Below, in pieces: positions 13,516 to 24,927 of a DNA stretch of 64,000 nt (the stretch's first letter is position 1; each line of letters begins with the position of its first letter). The position numbers were made by a program, and so were the translations under genes. Where the stretch lies: positions 351,001-415,000 of the forward strand of contig RPFO01001598.1 in NCBI GenBank assembly GCA_009746045.1, given 5' to 3'. The notes beneath the pieces were generated by a model. That model searched no databases and was not told the DNA's origin. It saw nothing but the letters and a program-made list of their open reading frames with translations. This DNA is from Mesostigma viride (Eukaryota; Streptophyta; Mesostigmatophyceae; Mesostigmatales; Mesostigmataceae).

Positions 13516-13774
13516 TTTAATAATCTAAATCATCGAAGGAATTGCCTATGCTTGGCAATTTTCTCAGGTAATTTCAGTGCTGCCATGAACACGGTCGTAG
13601 GACGTAGTGTCGACTTTCTGTATTCACGCGCGCGAATGCAAGTTCCAAGGATTGGTGCCCACGCCATCCCCAGTGGCCAAATACACTGTTCAGTATTTCG
13701 CAGGCTGGCCACTGGCCACTTGCCAGTCAGTTGGATCCCACGCCGCACATGAGCAGCAGAGAGTCAGCACTCAG

Positions 13775-14008
13775 CAGGTCATTCACGCCTTAAGTTGGGT
13801 TGGCTTAAGTTGTGTTCACGCCGTAAGTTGGATCGAATAAGATTTCGGCATTCTTGGCAAACGGAGTTCAGAATAGTATGTTTTAGTATCTTTAGTTCAA
13901 ATTAGTAAAATTTAGTAGAATCATTCAAGCCTTAAGTTGCGTTCACGCCTTTAGTTGGTGGGTTGACCCCTCCAAAACCTCGAACCCAACTTAAGGCGTG
14001 AATGACTG
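13775..14008. mobile_element. TA-flanked MITE, copy 2
   Basis: Homolog of the element at 3479-3700. It has the same ATTCACGCCTTAAGTTGGGT-type ends and the right terminus GCGTGAATGACTG followed by TA; the left terminus is slightly altered (CAGGTCATTC). It lies about 260 bp upstream of the GP210 start codon. The stretch 13516-13774 shows no other recognizable feature and should hold the GP210 promoter and 5'UTR. Confidence 0.75.
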
Positions 14009-14419
14009 TACTCTACATCGGCCGAGGGCGAGTACTATGTACCGGTATGTACATAATCAAGTAACGTGCGTGTTTGCAACTTGCCCGTTGACGTTGGCGT
14101 TTATGGTCTGTGTATGCCAAACAAGTTATTTCTGCCCACATTGGTGTCAACACACACCCTGGATGTCTGGCACGTGTAACCCTCTCACGTCTTACTCATC
14201 ACTCCAATGGTATGTCCGGGCACACTGGAGCCGCCTTACTGCCGCTCGCCTCAGTCCCCTCCCCCAAACTCACCAGAGATCTTCCTTGGTACTGGGCTCG
14301 TATATGGCAAGGCTATATGGCACTTAAACTGACCCGACCGGACCGCCTACTATTCCCCACACTACGTGAGGAAGTTGCACGCCAACCCCTAGTCTTTAAT
14401 GATATATACCTCAACCCCC

Positions 14420-14720
14420 TTAATTAATAAGCTCGTGCTCCCGTTGGGGAGGCACGGAGCACCGAAGTGCACAACAGGACCGAAGTGCCCTGTTTGTGCA
14501 CAACAGGGAGAATTAAAGGGCGGAGACCCCCCTTCTCCTTCATGCCATCTCGAGGCATGCCACAGCTGCAATCGGACATGTGATAGACGATCCGGCAAGT
14601 TCTATGGGTGCAATAAGACCCATGTAAGCATATCATAACAAGGAGTGTGAGCATGAGTAATCGGATCAATGCCAGGACGTAGCATGGCTGTACAAGGGCT
14701 AAGCTATAAGGCTCATAACC
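14420..14720 (-). mobile_element. Family B retroelement 3' portion (hairpin plus TTAA tail), intact reference copy
   Basis: Minus-oriented fragment whose 3' end (left) has the tail TTAATTAA and a hairpin of the form GCCTCCCC-AAC-GGGAGC. Its sequence GGGTGCAATAAGACCCATG at about 14608 is uninterrupted here. In the copy at 25270-27500 the same site is split by a full-length ORF1-only element, so this copy shows the empty site. No ORF. Confidence 0.7.
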
Positions 14721-14814
14721 TATTGGCATGCACTCGAAGGACCTGGGCGAGCACCGCAAGCGAATCCTCTTCAAGGTCCTGGTCCTCACGGTGCTCACCT
14801 ACTATGGCGCCGAG

Positions 14815-16126
14815 CCGGGTTGGCAAATACGGGTACGGGGTATAATACGCGGACCTAAAATACGCGTATTATACGTGGGGGGTGTAAAATACGCGGCGGT
14901 AAAATACGCGACAGTTTTTGTGGTCCAATTGTCAGTCACCCAATTAGCACGCTCCTTGATGATGGTCATGCAGTTATTGCAACTGAAATTTGGTGTATAT
15001 GCTTATTTATTAACATCTTCCATTAATTTATGCCCTGCAATCCTATCTGATTATGATTTGTTAAATGCTGGGGGGAGCAGACTGCAACGGGAACTGTAAG
15101 GAATCAATTAATTAGTTAATTGTAAGGAAAGCCATCCACTATATAATGCATGAGAGGACATAAGACACAACTAAGGACCATGCTCTCAAGGATCCCACAA
15201 CAAGCTCCTTTGTACTGGATCATGCCGGCCACCATCTGCTTGAAAGAGGCGCTCTCAGCCGCATTGAAGGCAATGCCGTTCTCGATAAAAAATTCGGCAG
15301 CCCGCAGCTGGACACCTTGTTCGTCGACGGGAACCAGCCATTTGGTGATGCTCAGCTGGCCTTTGCTGGGAACCGACGACAAGACAGCCGGCGCAGCCCC
15401 TCCCATCTCCGCCATTGCCCTGTTCAAATTGTGATGCTTCTTGGCGTCTGACCTCTGCAACTTGTTGTTAGCAATCCTGAAAAACCTGCTCCGGATATTC
15501 GGTGGGATTTTGTCGCAGGGTAACATCCCTTCCCCTGCGATTCCGGCAAAGTGTGCACGGACTCGGAATACTCTGATTGGCCCCGCCTTGTAGGAGAAGT
15601 TCTTGTTGCAAAATGAGCAGAACATCCTCGACACATACTGCGTTGTGTTACTAACAGCATCTGTGACTGCTTCTTTCTTCTCGACAACGAAATCCCATTT
15701 AGGCCCTTTCTTCGGCATGGCTGCAAATCGAAAATGGCTGCACACTATCGCACAGTCGCACTGGCCTCGTTGTCGCTATATTGCATTACACCGTCAGTAG
15801 CACAGCTGGCATTTGCTGGCATTATGCGTTATGCACCTAGTCCTAGCTGTCTCCTACCGGCCAAAGATTTTGCAAGCCTTGCGCTTTATGGAAAGAACTG
15901 TACGCATCTACTTCTAGTAGTATAAAAATCTCAAATGTGCAGTGAACGCGCCGCGCCCAGAACCTGGGCACCGCGCCAGTGCCCGCTGCATGCCCGCTGG
16001 TACCCCCGAAAAATTCTAAGTCCAAACCGCGTATTCTGAAGTAAAGTACGCGTATATACGGCGGAGGCCTTCAGTGTACGTTTTCCCGTATTTTTGCGGC
16101 TCCGTACGGCGTACTGACCAACCCGG
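14815..16126 (-). mobile_element. hAT DNA transposon, non-autonomous, with 8-bp target-site duplication
   Basis: Ends are CCGGGTTGG and CCAACCCGG (9-bp TIR). Both flanks carry GCGCCGAG (14807-14814 and 16127-16134), an exact 8-bp duplication typical of hAT. Both ends also contain repeated AAATACGCG/CGCGTATT motifs, possible transposase binding sites. The element is 1312 bp and interrupts the LINE copy L-a. It contains the N-terminal part of a transposase gene only. Confidence 0.88.
15116..15718 (-). pseudogene. hAT transposase N-terminal fragment with BED-type zinc finger
   Basis: Reading from the Met at 15718 (MPKKGPKWDFV), about 200 residues are open. A BED-like zinc finger is visible: CSFCNKNFSYKAG, then HFAGIAGEGMLPC. 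It is followed by the hAT landmark AEFFIENGIAFNAAES and SFKQMV. The RNase H-like catalytic domain and hAT dimerization region are absent, so the protein cannot transpose alone. It lies wholly inside the hAT element at 14815-16126. It could act as a DNA-binding repressor, but that is only inference. Confidence 0.75.
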
Positions 16127-16719
16127 GCGCCGAGGCATGTCCAGACGCTCACGGACACGCTCGCCATGTGCACGGCTGAACGGCACGGTAACCAGGATGC
16201 TCCGCCAGGCCCTGATCGAACGTAGGGTTTTCCACACATGCATAGCGCTAGGTCTTTAGAATCTTTGTACCAGGGTATGCCTCGCATTTCGGACGAGATT
16301 AGACAGCGTAGGATAGAATTCGTAGGACATCTTGCTTGCTCGCACCAGTCAGGTAGACACCGACCTCGGTCTGGCCGCCCCCACTAGCGGCTTGAATGGC
16401 CGGCAGCCAGGGCGGCATATCCTGACCTGGCCTGGCCCCACCAATTAAGGACATTCCTAGAAAGATGGGTAAACATGCGGCATGACCTATCCACAGCAGT
16501 TGCTGGCCGACCTAGTGGTCCCAGCCCCGTTTGAACATCGCATTCACTCCCTCTCTCTTGCTTCCAAGGTCGCCTGCTATGCAGAACAACTGAACAAGAA
16601 GAGGTGGAAGACGATTGTCCACTGGCTCACACCGGCCAGCGCCTGTGGGCAAGCCCCCCCCCCCCCAAGAGGAAGGGGCGCTTTGCTGAGTAGAGTAGCT
16701 AGGGTTTTCTAGATTAGTA

Positions 16720-17118
16720 GGCCCTTTCCACATTCGTCAGTTCCGGGGGAGTTAGGGTCCTGATTCAGTCGGTTCCGGAACTAGAGGTTTCCACATTTGA
16801 CCGTCCAATTAGAAATTTAATTGGATATGACCGCTAATTCGACCGGAACTGGGGTGGAACTCCTGGAACTCGAAAAAAGCAGTTCCGGCCAGTTCCAGTC
16901 AGAATTAGGGTCAAGAAAGGTAGGTCGAGTTGTTGAAACCGGCGGGGAAAGCGCCAGGACGGTACGGATCGGATCTGGTTGTGGAAAGGAGGTCCCGATC
17001 AATTCACGGCTAATATTTATTATTCGCTGCGCCGAATTAGACCTCGAGCCTGGAACTGCGGTCCGGACCAATCCGAGTCCTCCTAATTCGCGCGTATTCG
17101 TCACCATATGTGGAAAGG
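16720..17118. mobile_element. TIR MITE (~400 bp) inside the LINE 3'UTR
   Basis: Compared with LINE copy L-b, L-a has extra sequence bounded by inverted GGCCCTTTCCACAT and ATGTGGAAAGGCTC. Internal GTTCCGGAAC palindromes and TTTCCACATT repeats are present. No coding capacity. The exact target-site duplication (TTAG or similar) is not certain. Confidence 0.6.
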
Positions 17119-17295
17119 CTCTTAGATGATATAGCTTAGTAGAGTTAGATTAGTTCGGTTTCGCGGCTTTGTCCACCTCCATCCATCCAGCAAGGGAATA
17201 TGTGCTACATGATCTCCCAACGGAGTCGATCATGTTATAATTTAATTTATTAATTTATTTAATTTAAGCTAAGCCAAGCTAAGGCTTCAGTATTA

Positions 17296-17450
17296 GTATC
17301 AAGGAGACAACCAACGCAGGCCAGAAATCGGGAGAATCCGGACCATGGTAGCTCGAGCCTGCCGTTATCTTGTCCGCGTTTTCGAGTCGTTCAGGATGAT
17401 GAATATGAATGGAGATGGAAAGGTGTAGCCTTGTGCATTGAAGTTAAGGC
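17296..17450 (-). repeat. Family C terminal repeat (inverted copy)
   Basis: Starts TATCAAGGAGACAACC and continues AACGCAGGCCAGAAATCGG. It is the reverse complement of the right part of the element at 17601-18435. Related pieces lie at 24928-25172 and 54197-54230. Superfamily unknown. Confidence 0.7.
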
Positions 17451-17465
17451 TTAGTATGGCGGGTT

Positions 17466-19993
17466 CGTCGTTCTCCCCTGGTGGGCCAGCAGGCATCCTT
17501 GGCCCTTGCCACTTTTAACACCCGCACATTGCTAGATGACGACCATAGCTGCCGGATCGAGGAGCTAGTCGCATTTTGCATTGAGCATCGTGTATCTATA
17601 TCATCACTCTCTCCTTTCCCACACAGCAAAATATGGTGTTGTTCTTTCTCAGTTACATCGTTTTTCCCGTCTTTGTTCTTATCGTGTTGATTTCATCACG
17701 ACTCTTGTTGAGCTCTTGCAGCGTTTATTGGTCAAAGACTATGACCGAGCCATTATGCTCCGTCAAGTCCGATGTTTTTTGCAACGTCACCCACATCTGT
17801 TCGGTGCTGCCCCTTGGCACAAGCTCTACAAACAGGTCGTGGACCGGCTGGATCGCATAGTATCTCCGCACATCTGAACCCTGTGATGCCAGATCTCCTT
17901 TGCGGCCGTTCCGAGCTTGGCACTGGATTCGTTGTCCACATCGTCGCGTCGCTGCCGCAACACGATGTTTTCTGGCATCCGCGGGCTTTTGGTTCCCGCC
18001 GCACATTTGAAAGTGCTGTCCTCCGGCTTTTTGCCTTTGCACCGTGTGCAGTTCTTGGACGTTTGGAATCATGGCATGGCTAACGTGATGACTGACTAGC
18101 TAGACCTTTTCAGTGGTTTTCCATTTGCGGGTATTTCCTCGTAAATGGTGGGAGAGCGATCGCAGCAACTGGTGCTCACCACTAGACACTCCCGGCCAGT
18201 TAGGCTAGAAACACACGCCCTGATCAAGCATGCTGTTTCCGGCCCCACCGTCTAGGTCATCTAGTCGCTCCACACGTAAGCCAGCCATAATTTCAATGCA
18301 CAAGGATACACATTTCCATCACCATTCATCTTCATCATCCTGAACGACTCAAAAACGCGGAAAAGATAACGGCAGGCTCGAGCTACCATGGTCCGGATTC
18401 TCCCGATTTCTGGCCTGCGCTGGTTGTCTCTTTGATATTAGGCGTCCAGGAACACCGCCGCACGGTGCCACTTGGCCTGGTGAGCACTGCTCGCTTGGCG
18501 GGTGGCTGGCGGTTTTACTTCGCTGGCAGCGGTACGCCTGGCCAAGGTGGTGTTGGTCTTTTGTGTTCGCCGCTGGCAGTTGCTAGCCTCAGCACGCTTA
18601 AGTTTCTAACCCCACGCCTTATGGTAGCACATTTCACCTCTGTCGAGGGGCGGTCTAAACACCACCTCACGGTGGGGGTGGGCTATGCACCCCACAGCTG
18701 TGGTCTAACTGTGCGTTTATTGCTGCCATTCGCCGACTGTATGAGGGCTCACAGGCAGTAGTGCGGACTGCGGAGGGCACTACTCCACCATTCCCCCTTC
18801 ACCACGGGGTGTGGCAAGGTTGTGTCCTGTCCCCATACCTGTTCATTATTGTCGTGGATCACGTCATGCGCCGGGCACGTGCACGCTTTACTGCTCTTAA
18901 GGGGTTCGAGCCAGGCTTGGACATCCTTAACGTGAAAGAGCACGGCGGGGTTAGACCTGGTTACCGCCTTGCCGACCTGATTTATGCGGAGGATACCACC
19001 CTCATCGAGAGCCCCGAGCACATTCAGACCTGGCTGGACTGCCTGGGCCTGGAGGCGCGGGCGGCCGGTGGGGCTGGAGATTAGTGTCAAAACTGAGGCG
19101 ATGGTGATAGGGGCATCCAGTAAACCACCGCTGCCGCGCCTGCTCGACGGGACGGAGGTCCCGTTCCGCGACCGCTTCAAGCTGTTGGGGAGCTGGCTTC
19201 CTGACACCGCCGACGATGTGGACACCCGCATCGGCCTTGCCTGGGCCAAGCTCCGTTCGCTCACACCTTACTGGCGCTCGAAGGGCCTGGACGGGCACCG
19301 CAAGCGCATGCTCTTCAAGGTCCTCGTCCTCACGGTGCTCACGTATGGCGCCGAGGCGTGGACCCTCCCACCCAAATTGGCAGCTCGGCTCGACGGCACA
19401 GTTTACAGGATGCTCCGGCAGGTCCTTAACGTAGGTTTTTCCGAGCGTCCGTCATCAGAGTCTTTGTATCATGGCATGCCTCGTGTTTCGGACGAGATTA
19501 GGCAGCGTAGGATAGCATTTGTAGGACACCTTGCCCGCACCAGCCAGGTCGACACCACCCTTGGTCTGGCCGGCCCCCAGCGGCTTGGCCAGCCAGGGCG
19601 GCACATTCTGACCTGGCCTGGCCCCGCGGACATTCCCAAAAGGGTAGGGAAACCTGTCACCAACTACGTTCAGATGTTGCTGGACGACCTAGTGGTCCCA
19701 GCCCGCCGGCCAGTTTGAGCACCGCATCCACTCTCTCTCCCGTCTTTGGACTGCCATGCAGGACAAGACGCGGTGGAAGAAGATTGTCAAGGCGCACACG
19801 CCCGACCCTGTGGGCAAGCCACCTCCCCCCAAGCGGAGGAGGCGTTTTCAGTTGATGAGTAGTGTAGTTAGGATTTTCTAGATAGAGTTAGGATAGTCCG
19901 ATCACGCGGCTTCCTCCACCCCATCCATCATGAAATATGTGCTACATGACCCCCCCACGGAGGCATGTTATAATTTAATTTAATTTAATTTTA
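17466..19993 (+). mobile_element. LINE copy L-b with 10-bp TSD, internally deleted
   Basis: Flanked by ATGGCGGGTT at 17456-17465 and 19994-20003. The 5' part encodes an endonuclease start (LATFNTRTLLDDD), broken by a family C insertion at 17601-18435, then VQEHRRTVP, FYFAGSGTPGQGGVGLL and LTVGVGYAPH. It then jumps to RT motif B (GVWQGCVLSPYLFIIVV), so the RT fingers and motif A are deleted. Motif C reads YAED rather than YADD, removing a catalytic Asp. The C-terminal region (GMPRVSDEIRQRRIAFVGHLA) is close to copy L-e. The 3' end has GTGCTACATGACC, a CTCC-type hairpin and a TTTAA tail. Confidence 0.85.
17601..18435. mobile_element. Family C insertion inside the LINE endonuclease
   Basis: Interrupts the LINE reading ...HRVSI | LGVQEHRR..., with a possible 3-bp ATA duplication. 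The right end reads CTGGTTGTCTCTTTG. About 200 bp at the right end (18235-18435) is shared with 24960-25172 and, inverted, with 17296-17450. No convincing ORF inside and no clear TIR, so the class is undetermined. Confidence 0.65.
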
Positions 19994-20003
19994 ATGGCGG
20001 GTT

Positions 20004-20788
20004 GTGTACAGCGTAACTAGCGGTGCACACGTGTGACTAGTAGTTATGATGGTGGCACAGCTAGCTAGGCAAACATTCTAGGCATGGCTGCTGCAGGGCG
20101 GCAGTGACTACCAATGAACTGAATACACTGCTAATTAATAAGGCCGAAAGCGAGCGAACTGCGGGGGCATAGTAGTACAGTCGGTATAGTACCCGCGTGT
20201 ACCGACTCAGTGCTGATTACTATGTCATACATGTAACTTCCGGTGAAATGGGTGTTTTTTTTTTTTTTTTTTCCATATACCAGTTAAGTTAACCCAGGTA
20301 TGCCACAAATAGCCAAACACCTAGTTGTGCCTAAATTGGGGTGCCCGCATTAATAAGGCGCGCCCTGCGACCAGTACCTGGAACTTACTATCCACCTATC
20401 GTTAGCGGCATGAGCTAATGGGTCCACGTAGAGAGACCGTACTTTATTTTCAAGTTTTAGCCTCTGATTTTGGTCAGTAACAATGTCAGAGTCTTTTGAG
20501 TATCAGGTCCGTACTATTCCGTCACCCGAACTACGTACTACCTAGAAAGAGCTGTATGGATCTATGCTTGTAAAAACGACGGGGAGTTCGATCATTCCGC
20601 GATGTCGTTTTGAGGATTAGGGAAAGGTGCATCTGAACTCCGAAGCAGAGCCCCTGCTTTTTGGTTCGGATTGATGATGACTAGGTAGGTGCCGACGACC
20701 AGGGAAATTGTAAAGCAGTCGGCAGAAGCCACCTCGCGGTCTGTCCGCCATCTCTGCCCTCGGGTATTTGTCGTCTCAGCCCGGAAAC
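20004..20788. other. Intergenic region and presumed YbaB promoter/5'UTR
   Basis: Contains an 18-20 nt poly-T run near 20255 and a short segment (GGCACAGCTAG...AAACATTCTA) similar to 27545-27570. The last ~100 bp before 20789 is more GC-rich, fitting a 5'UTR. No other gene seen. Confidence 0.5.
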
Positions 20789-21481
20789 ATGGCGATCGCG
20801 ATGTCGGCTGCCCTAAATGTTCCTACTACGGGCCTGCGGCCTGCTCTGCAAGTGTCCAGCGCCCGGCCGCTCCGATGCCGTGCGCCGATGAGGACGCAGC
20901 AGCCTCGACGGGTTGTGGTTCCCATGGCCCTGTTTGGAGGCGGCGGGGATGCCTCGGCCGAGGAGGAAAAGAAGAAGATGGGAATGTTTGGCAACATGCA
21001 AGGTCTATTTGAGACAGTTAAGAAGGCACAACAGGTCGTTCAGGTGGAGGCCATCAAAGTCCAGAAGGAGTTGGCTGAGGCCGAGTTTGAGGGGTACGTT
21101 CCGAAGAATTCCGCAAGTCGTGTACAAAGCATGCTTGTTTTGTTTTCTTCCTTGCCAATGACTTCGTAAGCATAGCGTGCCTGCTCTTTTCCGTGAGATT
21201 GAGACGCGAATGCATGTTTGCATCCCGTCGTCACGGTCCACAGGTACTCCGAGGATGAATTGGTCAAGGTGGTTCTGTCTGGGAACCAGGAGATCAAGAG
21301 CACGGACATCACGGAGGCAGCCATGGCCAAGGGCGCCGAGGAACTCTCTAAGAGCGTCACAGAGGCGTACGCGGATGCTCACAAGAAGAGCGTCATGGCG
21401 ATGAAGGACCGGATGAAGGACCTCGCCAGCAGCCTCGGCCTGCCGCCATCACTCTCTGGCCTTTCGAACCCACCCAACTAA
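20789..21481 (+). CDS. Plastid-targeted YbaB/EbfC nucleoid-associated protein
   Basis: Two exons, 20789-21093 and 21244-21481, joined through GG|GTACGT and CACAG|G, giving 180 residues. The first ~52 residues are rich in Ala/Arg/Ser and lack acids, ending near RRVVVPMALF, as expected of a chloroplast transit peptide. The mature part is a complete YbaB domain: GMFGNMQGLFETVKKAQQ, the helix VQKELAEAEFEG, then the strand region ELVKVVLSGNQEI and the helix EELSKSVTEAYADAHKKS. YbaB/EbfC dimers bind DNA and are nucleoid components in bacteria; plant and algal versions act in plastids. The start ATG at 20789 is preferred because it begins the transit peptide. The stop is TAA at 21479-21481. The gene is flanked by retroelement debris on both sides but looks intact. 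Confidence 0.92.
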
Positions 21482-22023
21482 AGCTTTGGGATGAAAGTGG
21501 CGATGCCGGATACATGTTAGCTAGGCGGGTTTAGCCTGTATGGCACACCGAAGGGTTTGAAAGGAGACCAAGTAAATAGTTGACAACTGCGCAACGTTTT
21601 TCAAAGGGTGGGAAGAGTGAATGAGGTCCGCCTTTGTGCATTTGGCGCCTACAGCGGCCGGATTTTTTGTGTTTTCCTGCGGCATTTATAGCTGTCCTTA
21701 AATTGGATTTGCGTTGCTGCAAGGGAGGGTGCCAGGTGGGTGAAAAGGCAATTTTTTTTCATTAAGCAGAGGTTATGACGTGTGTCATTCGATCTCTGCT
21801 TGAAGTAGTGGCTGCAATGGGAAGCCACTGGTCATAGCCAGCTGATAGTTTAAAGAATATTCTTCGGCAGGATCAAGGTGTTGAAAACAAACAGAAGCTC
21901 ATCATAAGCTTTGTAAAATGATTAATAAACAATCGTCCATGCATGCATGTGATGTTGCCATCCAACTATAGATTTATGCCAATGCAGTTGTGAGCGTCCA
22001 TGTTTCCAGGATAGATAGAATAG
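21482..22023. other. YbaB 3' region, no gene seen
   Basis: AT-richer than the coding region. Several TTAATAAACA/AATGATTAATAAA-type stretches near 21915-21930 could serve in 3'-end formation, but no specific signal can be proven. Confidence 0.4.
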
Positions 22024-22497
22024 AACCGGTAGAATTGTTTGTCCATCCATTTATTCAATCACCAGCACCATTAAGCAGCGGCGCCTGCAGCTCGTAGGGC
22101 ACCTAGCTCGCACCAACCAGGTAGACACCTCACGTGGCCCCCCCGCGGGACTGCGACCAGCCCAGCCTGGCCGGCACCTCCTGACGTGGGCCGGGCCCCG
22201 TGATGTTAGACGCCGCAAGGCCCGCACATTCAAAGGACAGCTAGTAGAGGACATGGGGGGCCTAGGCCTCTCCGTGATTTGGAAAAAGATGATGGACAAG
22301 GCCAAGTGGGCCCAGGTCATAGAGGACAACGAGCCCCCCCCCGTGGGGAAGCGCCCGCGTGTGCAAACCCGCGGGAGGCACGCCAGACAGCCCCCCTAGG
22401 GTATAGAGTAGATGTTGATAGCTTTAGATAGATGTTGTAGGTAGCTGTTGTAGATAGATTAGACCGGTAGGACTGTTTGCACCCATCCATCCATCCA
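22024..22497 (+). mobile_element. LINE C-terminal fragment (copy L-c)
   Basis: Open frame from about 22055 to TAG at 22399: STIKQRRLQLVGHLARTNQ, GRHLLTWAGPRDVRRR, KKMMDKAKWAQVIEDNEPPP. This is the same C-terminal domain as in other LINE copies here. It ends with GGACTGTTTGCACCCATCCATCCAT, a second type of LINE tail (CATC repeats). GGTAGAATTGTTTGTCCATCCAT stands also at its left border, suggesting tandem 3' ends or adjacent insertions. Confidence 0.75.
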
Positions 22498-24775
22498 TAT
22501 ATGGACGATATGTCCTCACCTGGCGTGCCCCAGGCTGCACGCGGCAGGGCCGCCACCCGTGGACTTTTCGTGATAGACTCGGCATGGACATGTGCTACAC
22601 TAGACGCGACGGGCTCACACCCGGGCAGCCTCTTGGTTTGTCTGTAATCCGGAGGCAGATGGTACGCAAGGATAGATGGCAAGTAGTGATGAAGGAGACC
22701 ACCCCCAAGTCTGTGGGGGCTCCGCGTGTGACCGCGTATGGCATTCATAGCGATTCGGGCCGCGGTGCCCATGCACACCCCTGTAACTAGGACCTAGATA
22801 GCTTACACCATCCATTCCATGCCGCCAAGTATCGCCTGGCTGCCCGCACCCTCCCCACCTTGCCTCCGCGCCGACAGCTTGCTGTCCACCGTCACGCACC
22901 GACAGTGGTCGCCGCCAGGCAGATGCTCCACCGCAGTTACAGGGATCCGATCGCCAAACCTGGGCTGCAAGCAGCTCTAAGGGCCGCCTACGAGCACTGC
23001 TGAGAAGGCAGACGCTCAGCAGATGGTCAAGGACCTGCGCAGCTGCCAGCAGAAGCACGACGGCAAAGGGGCCTGGTTCTGGTACAAGCGCCTCGGGCAC
23101 CCGGACGGCCTCGGCCGGCCCCACCGCCACGACGTCCCCGGCGCCCCAGCCAAGCGGCTTCGTACCTGGGCCACGGCTACGGCCGAGGTCGTGGGGACAG
23201 CTGTGCCGCCCCCGCCCCTGCTCCCAGCCGCCGCCGCCCGCCCGGCCGCCCTGGCCGGCCCCGCTGGGCCCCCGGCCCCGCCTAGGTCAGCGGCGGACTA
23301 CCTAGTCCCCCCGCTGGTCGGCCCACTTGGCGACCCGTCTGACATGCCTCCTTTCACCTCTCGCGAGGTCACAGAGGCGGTCCAACGCCTGCGTTATGAC
23401 GCAGCCACCGGCTCTGATGAGATTCCTGCCGCAGCTGTAAAACTTGCAGCCGAATTCGAGGACACGGGTGTTATGCTGCTCTTCCGGGACATCTGCAACC
23501 GCCTTCTGCTGTCGTCGCAACCGCCTCCAGCGGCCTGGCAACACAGGTTTCGCACGATGCTGTACAAGAACAAGGGGTCGCCTGCCGACCCCGGCAACTA
23601 CAGAGGGGTGTGCATTCAAAGTGCCCCCCTCAAGCTTCTTATGCGGCTCATCCTGAACCGCCTGCGCACGGCCCTGGACGGTCACCTCAGCGAGACTCAG
23701 CACGGCTTCCGCTCAGGTCGCAACACAGTACAGGCGCTCTTCGCTACTCGCCGACTGGTGGAGGAACTGCAACGCCTTCAGCCTGGTGAGTCCCCTTTGC
23801 ACCTTGTGCTGGTGGACTTCATCAAAGCCTTCGATTCGGTTTTCTGGCCTGCGATTTGGGACATCCTCGAGTTGTTCCGGATCCCCCGCCCCCTTATTGC
23901 TGTCATCCGTGCGCAACCTGTATGAAGGGTCCACCACTTCGGTGCGCACTTCTTACGGGACCACGCCCCCATGCCCTTTACAGAAGGGTGTGTGGCAGGG
24001 CTGCGTGCTGTCGCCCTACCTGTTCATTATTGTGGTCGAATACGTAATGATTCAGGCGCGCAAGCGATTTGCTCGCATCGTGGGTAGGGAACCAGGGGTG
24101 CAGGTCGCTAACAAATATTGGCACGGCGGAGCGGACACTGAGATTCGGCTGGCAGACATCATCTACGCAGACGACACCACCCTCTTCGAGGACAAGTGCT
24201 GGGCACGTGCAGACATGGCTTGACTGCCTGGCTATCGAGGCCCGTGCAGTGGGGCTTGAGGTCAGCAAGAAGACAGAGGCCCTGGCGGTTGGGCTCACCC
24301 ACTCACCGCCACCCCTCGATCTCCTCGACGGCTCTCGAGTCCTGTATCGGGACCGCGTCAAGCTGCTGGGCAGCCTGCTCCCCAGCTGCGAGGTTGATGT
24401 GGACCATCGCATCTCCCTCGCCTGGCACGCTTTACCGCGCCAGTACCGGGCCCTGTGGCGCAAGCCCCTGGGCAAGATTGAGAAACAGGACCTGTTCAAG
24501 GTCCTCGTCCTTCCTGTTCGAGATCACGTATGGGGCCGAGACGTGGACCCTCACCGCCGACCTGGCCCGCAAGCTGGACGGCGCGGTCACCAACATGCTG
24601 CGTTCCATTTTCAGCGTAGGATATGCTGCTCATGTCCGCGCAACGAGGACCTGTATCAGGGCATGCCATATATCACCAGCACCATTAAGCAGCGGCGCCT
24701 GCAGCTAGTAGCCGGGGCACTTAGCTCGCACCAACCAGGTAGACACCTAAATAAATACGCAAATACATAAGTAAG
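22498..24775 (+). mobile_element. LINE with endonuclease C-terminus and reverse transcriptase (copy L-d), frameshifted
   Basis: EN C-terminal-like sequence (GMDMCYTRRDG, 22580-22620) is followed by RT. The frame 23023-23925 carries PFTSREVTEAVQRLR, AATGSDEIPAAAV, NKGSPADPGNYRGV, HGFRSGRNTVQALFATRRL and LVDFIKAFDSVFW (motif A). A frameshift at about 23917 leads to GVWQGCVLSPYLFIIVVEYVM (motif B) and YADDTTLFED (motif C). A further shift near 24190 leads to VQTWLDCLAIEARAVGLEVS. RT catalytic residues are present, but at least three frameshifts make it a pseudogene. It stops abruptly in GRHL at about 24750, followed by an AAATA-rich tail. Confidence 0.85.
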
Positions 24776-24927
24776 TAAATAAATAAATAAATGAATAGAA
24801 GTAAATAAATTAATTCCTTTGGCTCAGACTTTCATGTTTCTCTCGAGAGCGTTCATCTGTTTTTCCTGCATTGTTTTGATTATTTACACAAGTATTCATC
24901 ACTACTTATAGTGGATTAATTAATTTA

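Larger units (their letters stand above)
14725..17275 (+). mobile_element. Degenerate 5'-truncated LINE (copy L-a), interrupted by an hAT element and a TIR MITE
   Basis: LINE 3' part read on the plus strand. It starts at RT C-terminal sequence (HRKRILFKVLVLTVLTY) and resumes after the hAT insertion with LNGTVTRMLRQAL, GMPRISDEIRQRRIEFVGHLA and FEHRIHSLS. The 3' end at 17190-17275 has GTGCTACAT, a strong hairpin (ACATGATCTCC-CAAC-GGAG-GATCATGT) and a TTTAATTTAA-rich tail. Many frameshifts; not functional. Nested inserts are 14815-16126 (hAT) and about 16720-17118 (TIR element). Confidence 0.8.
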
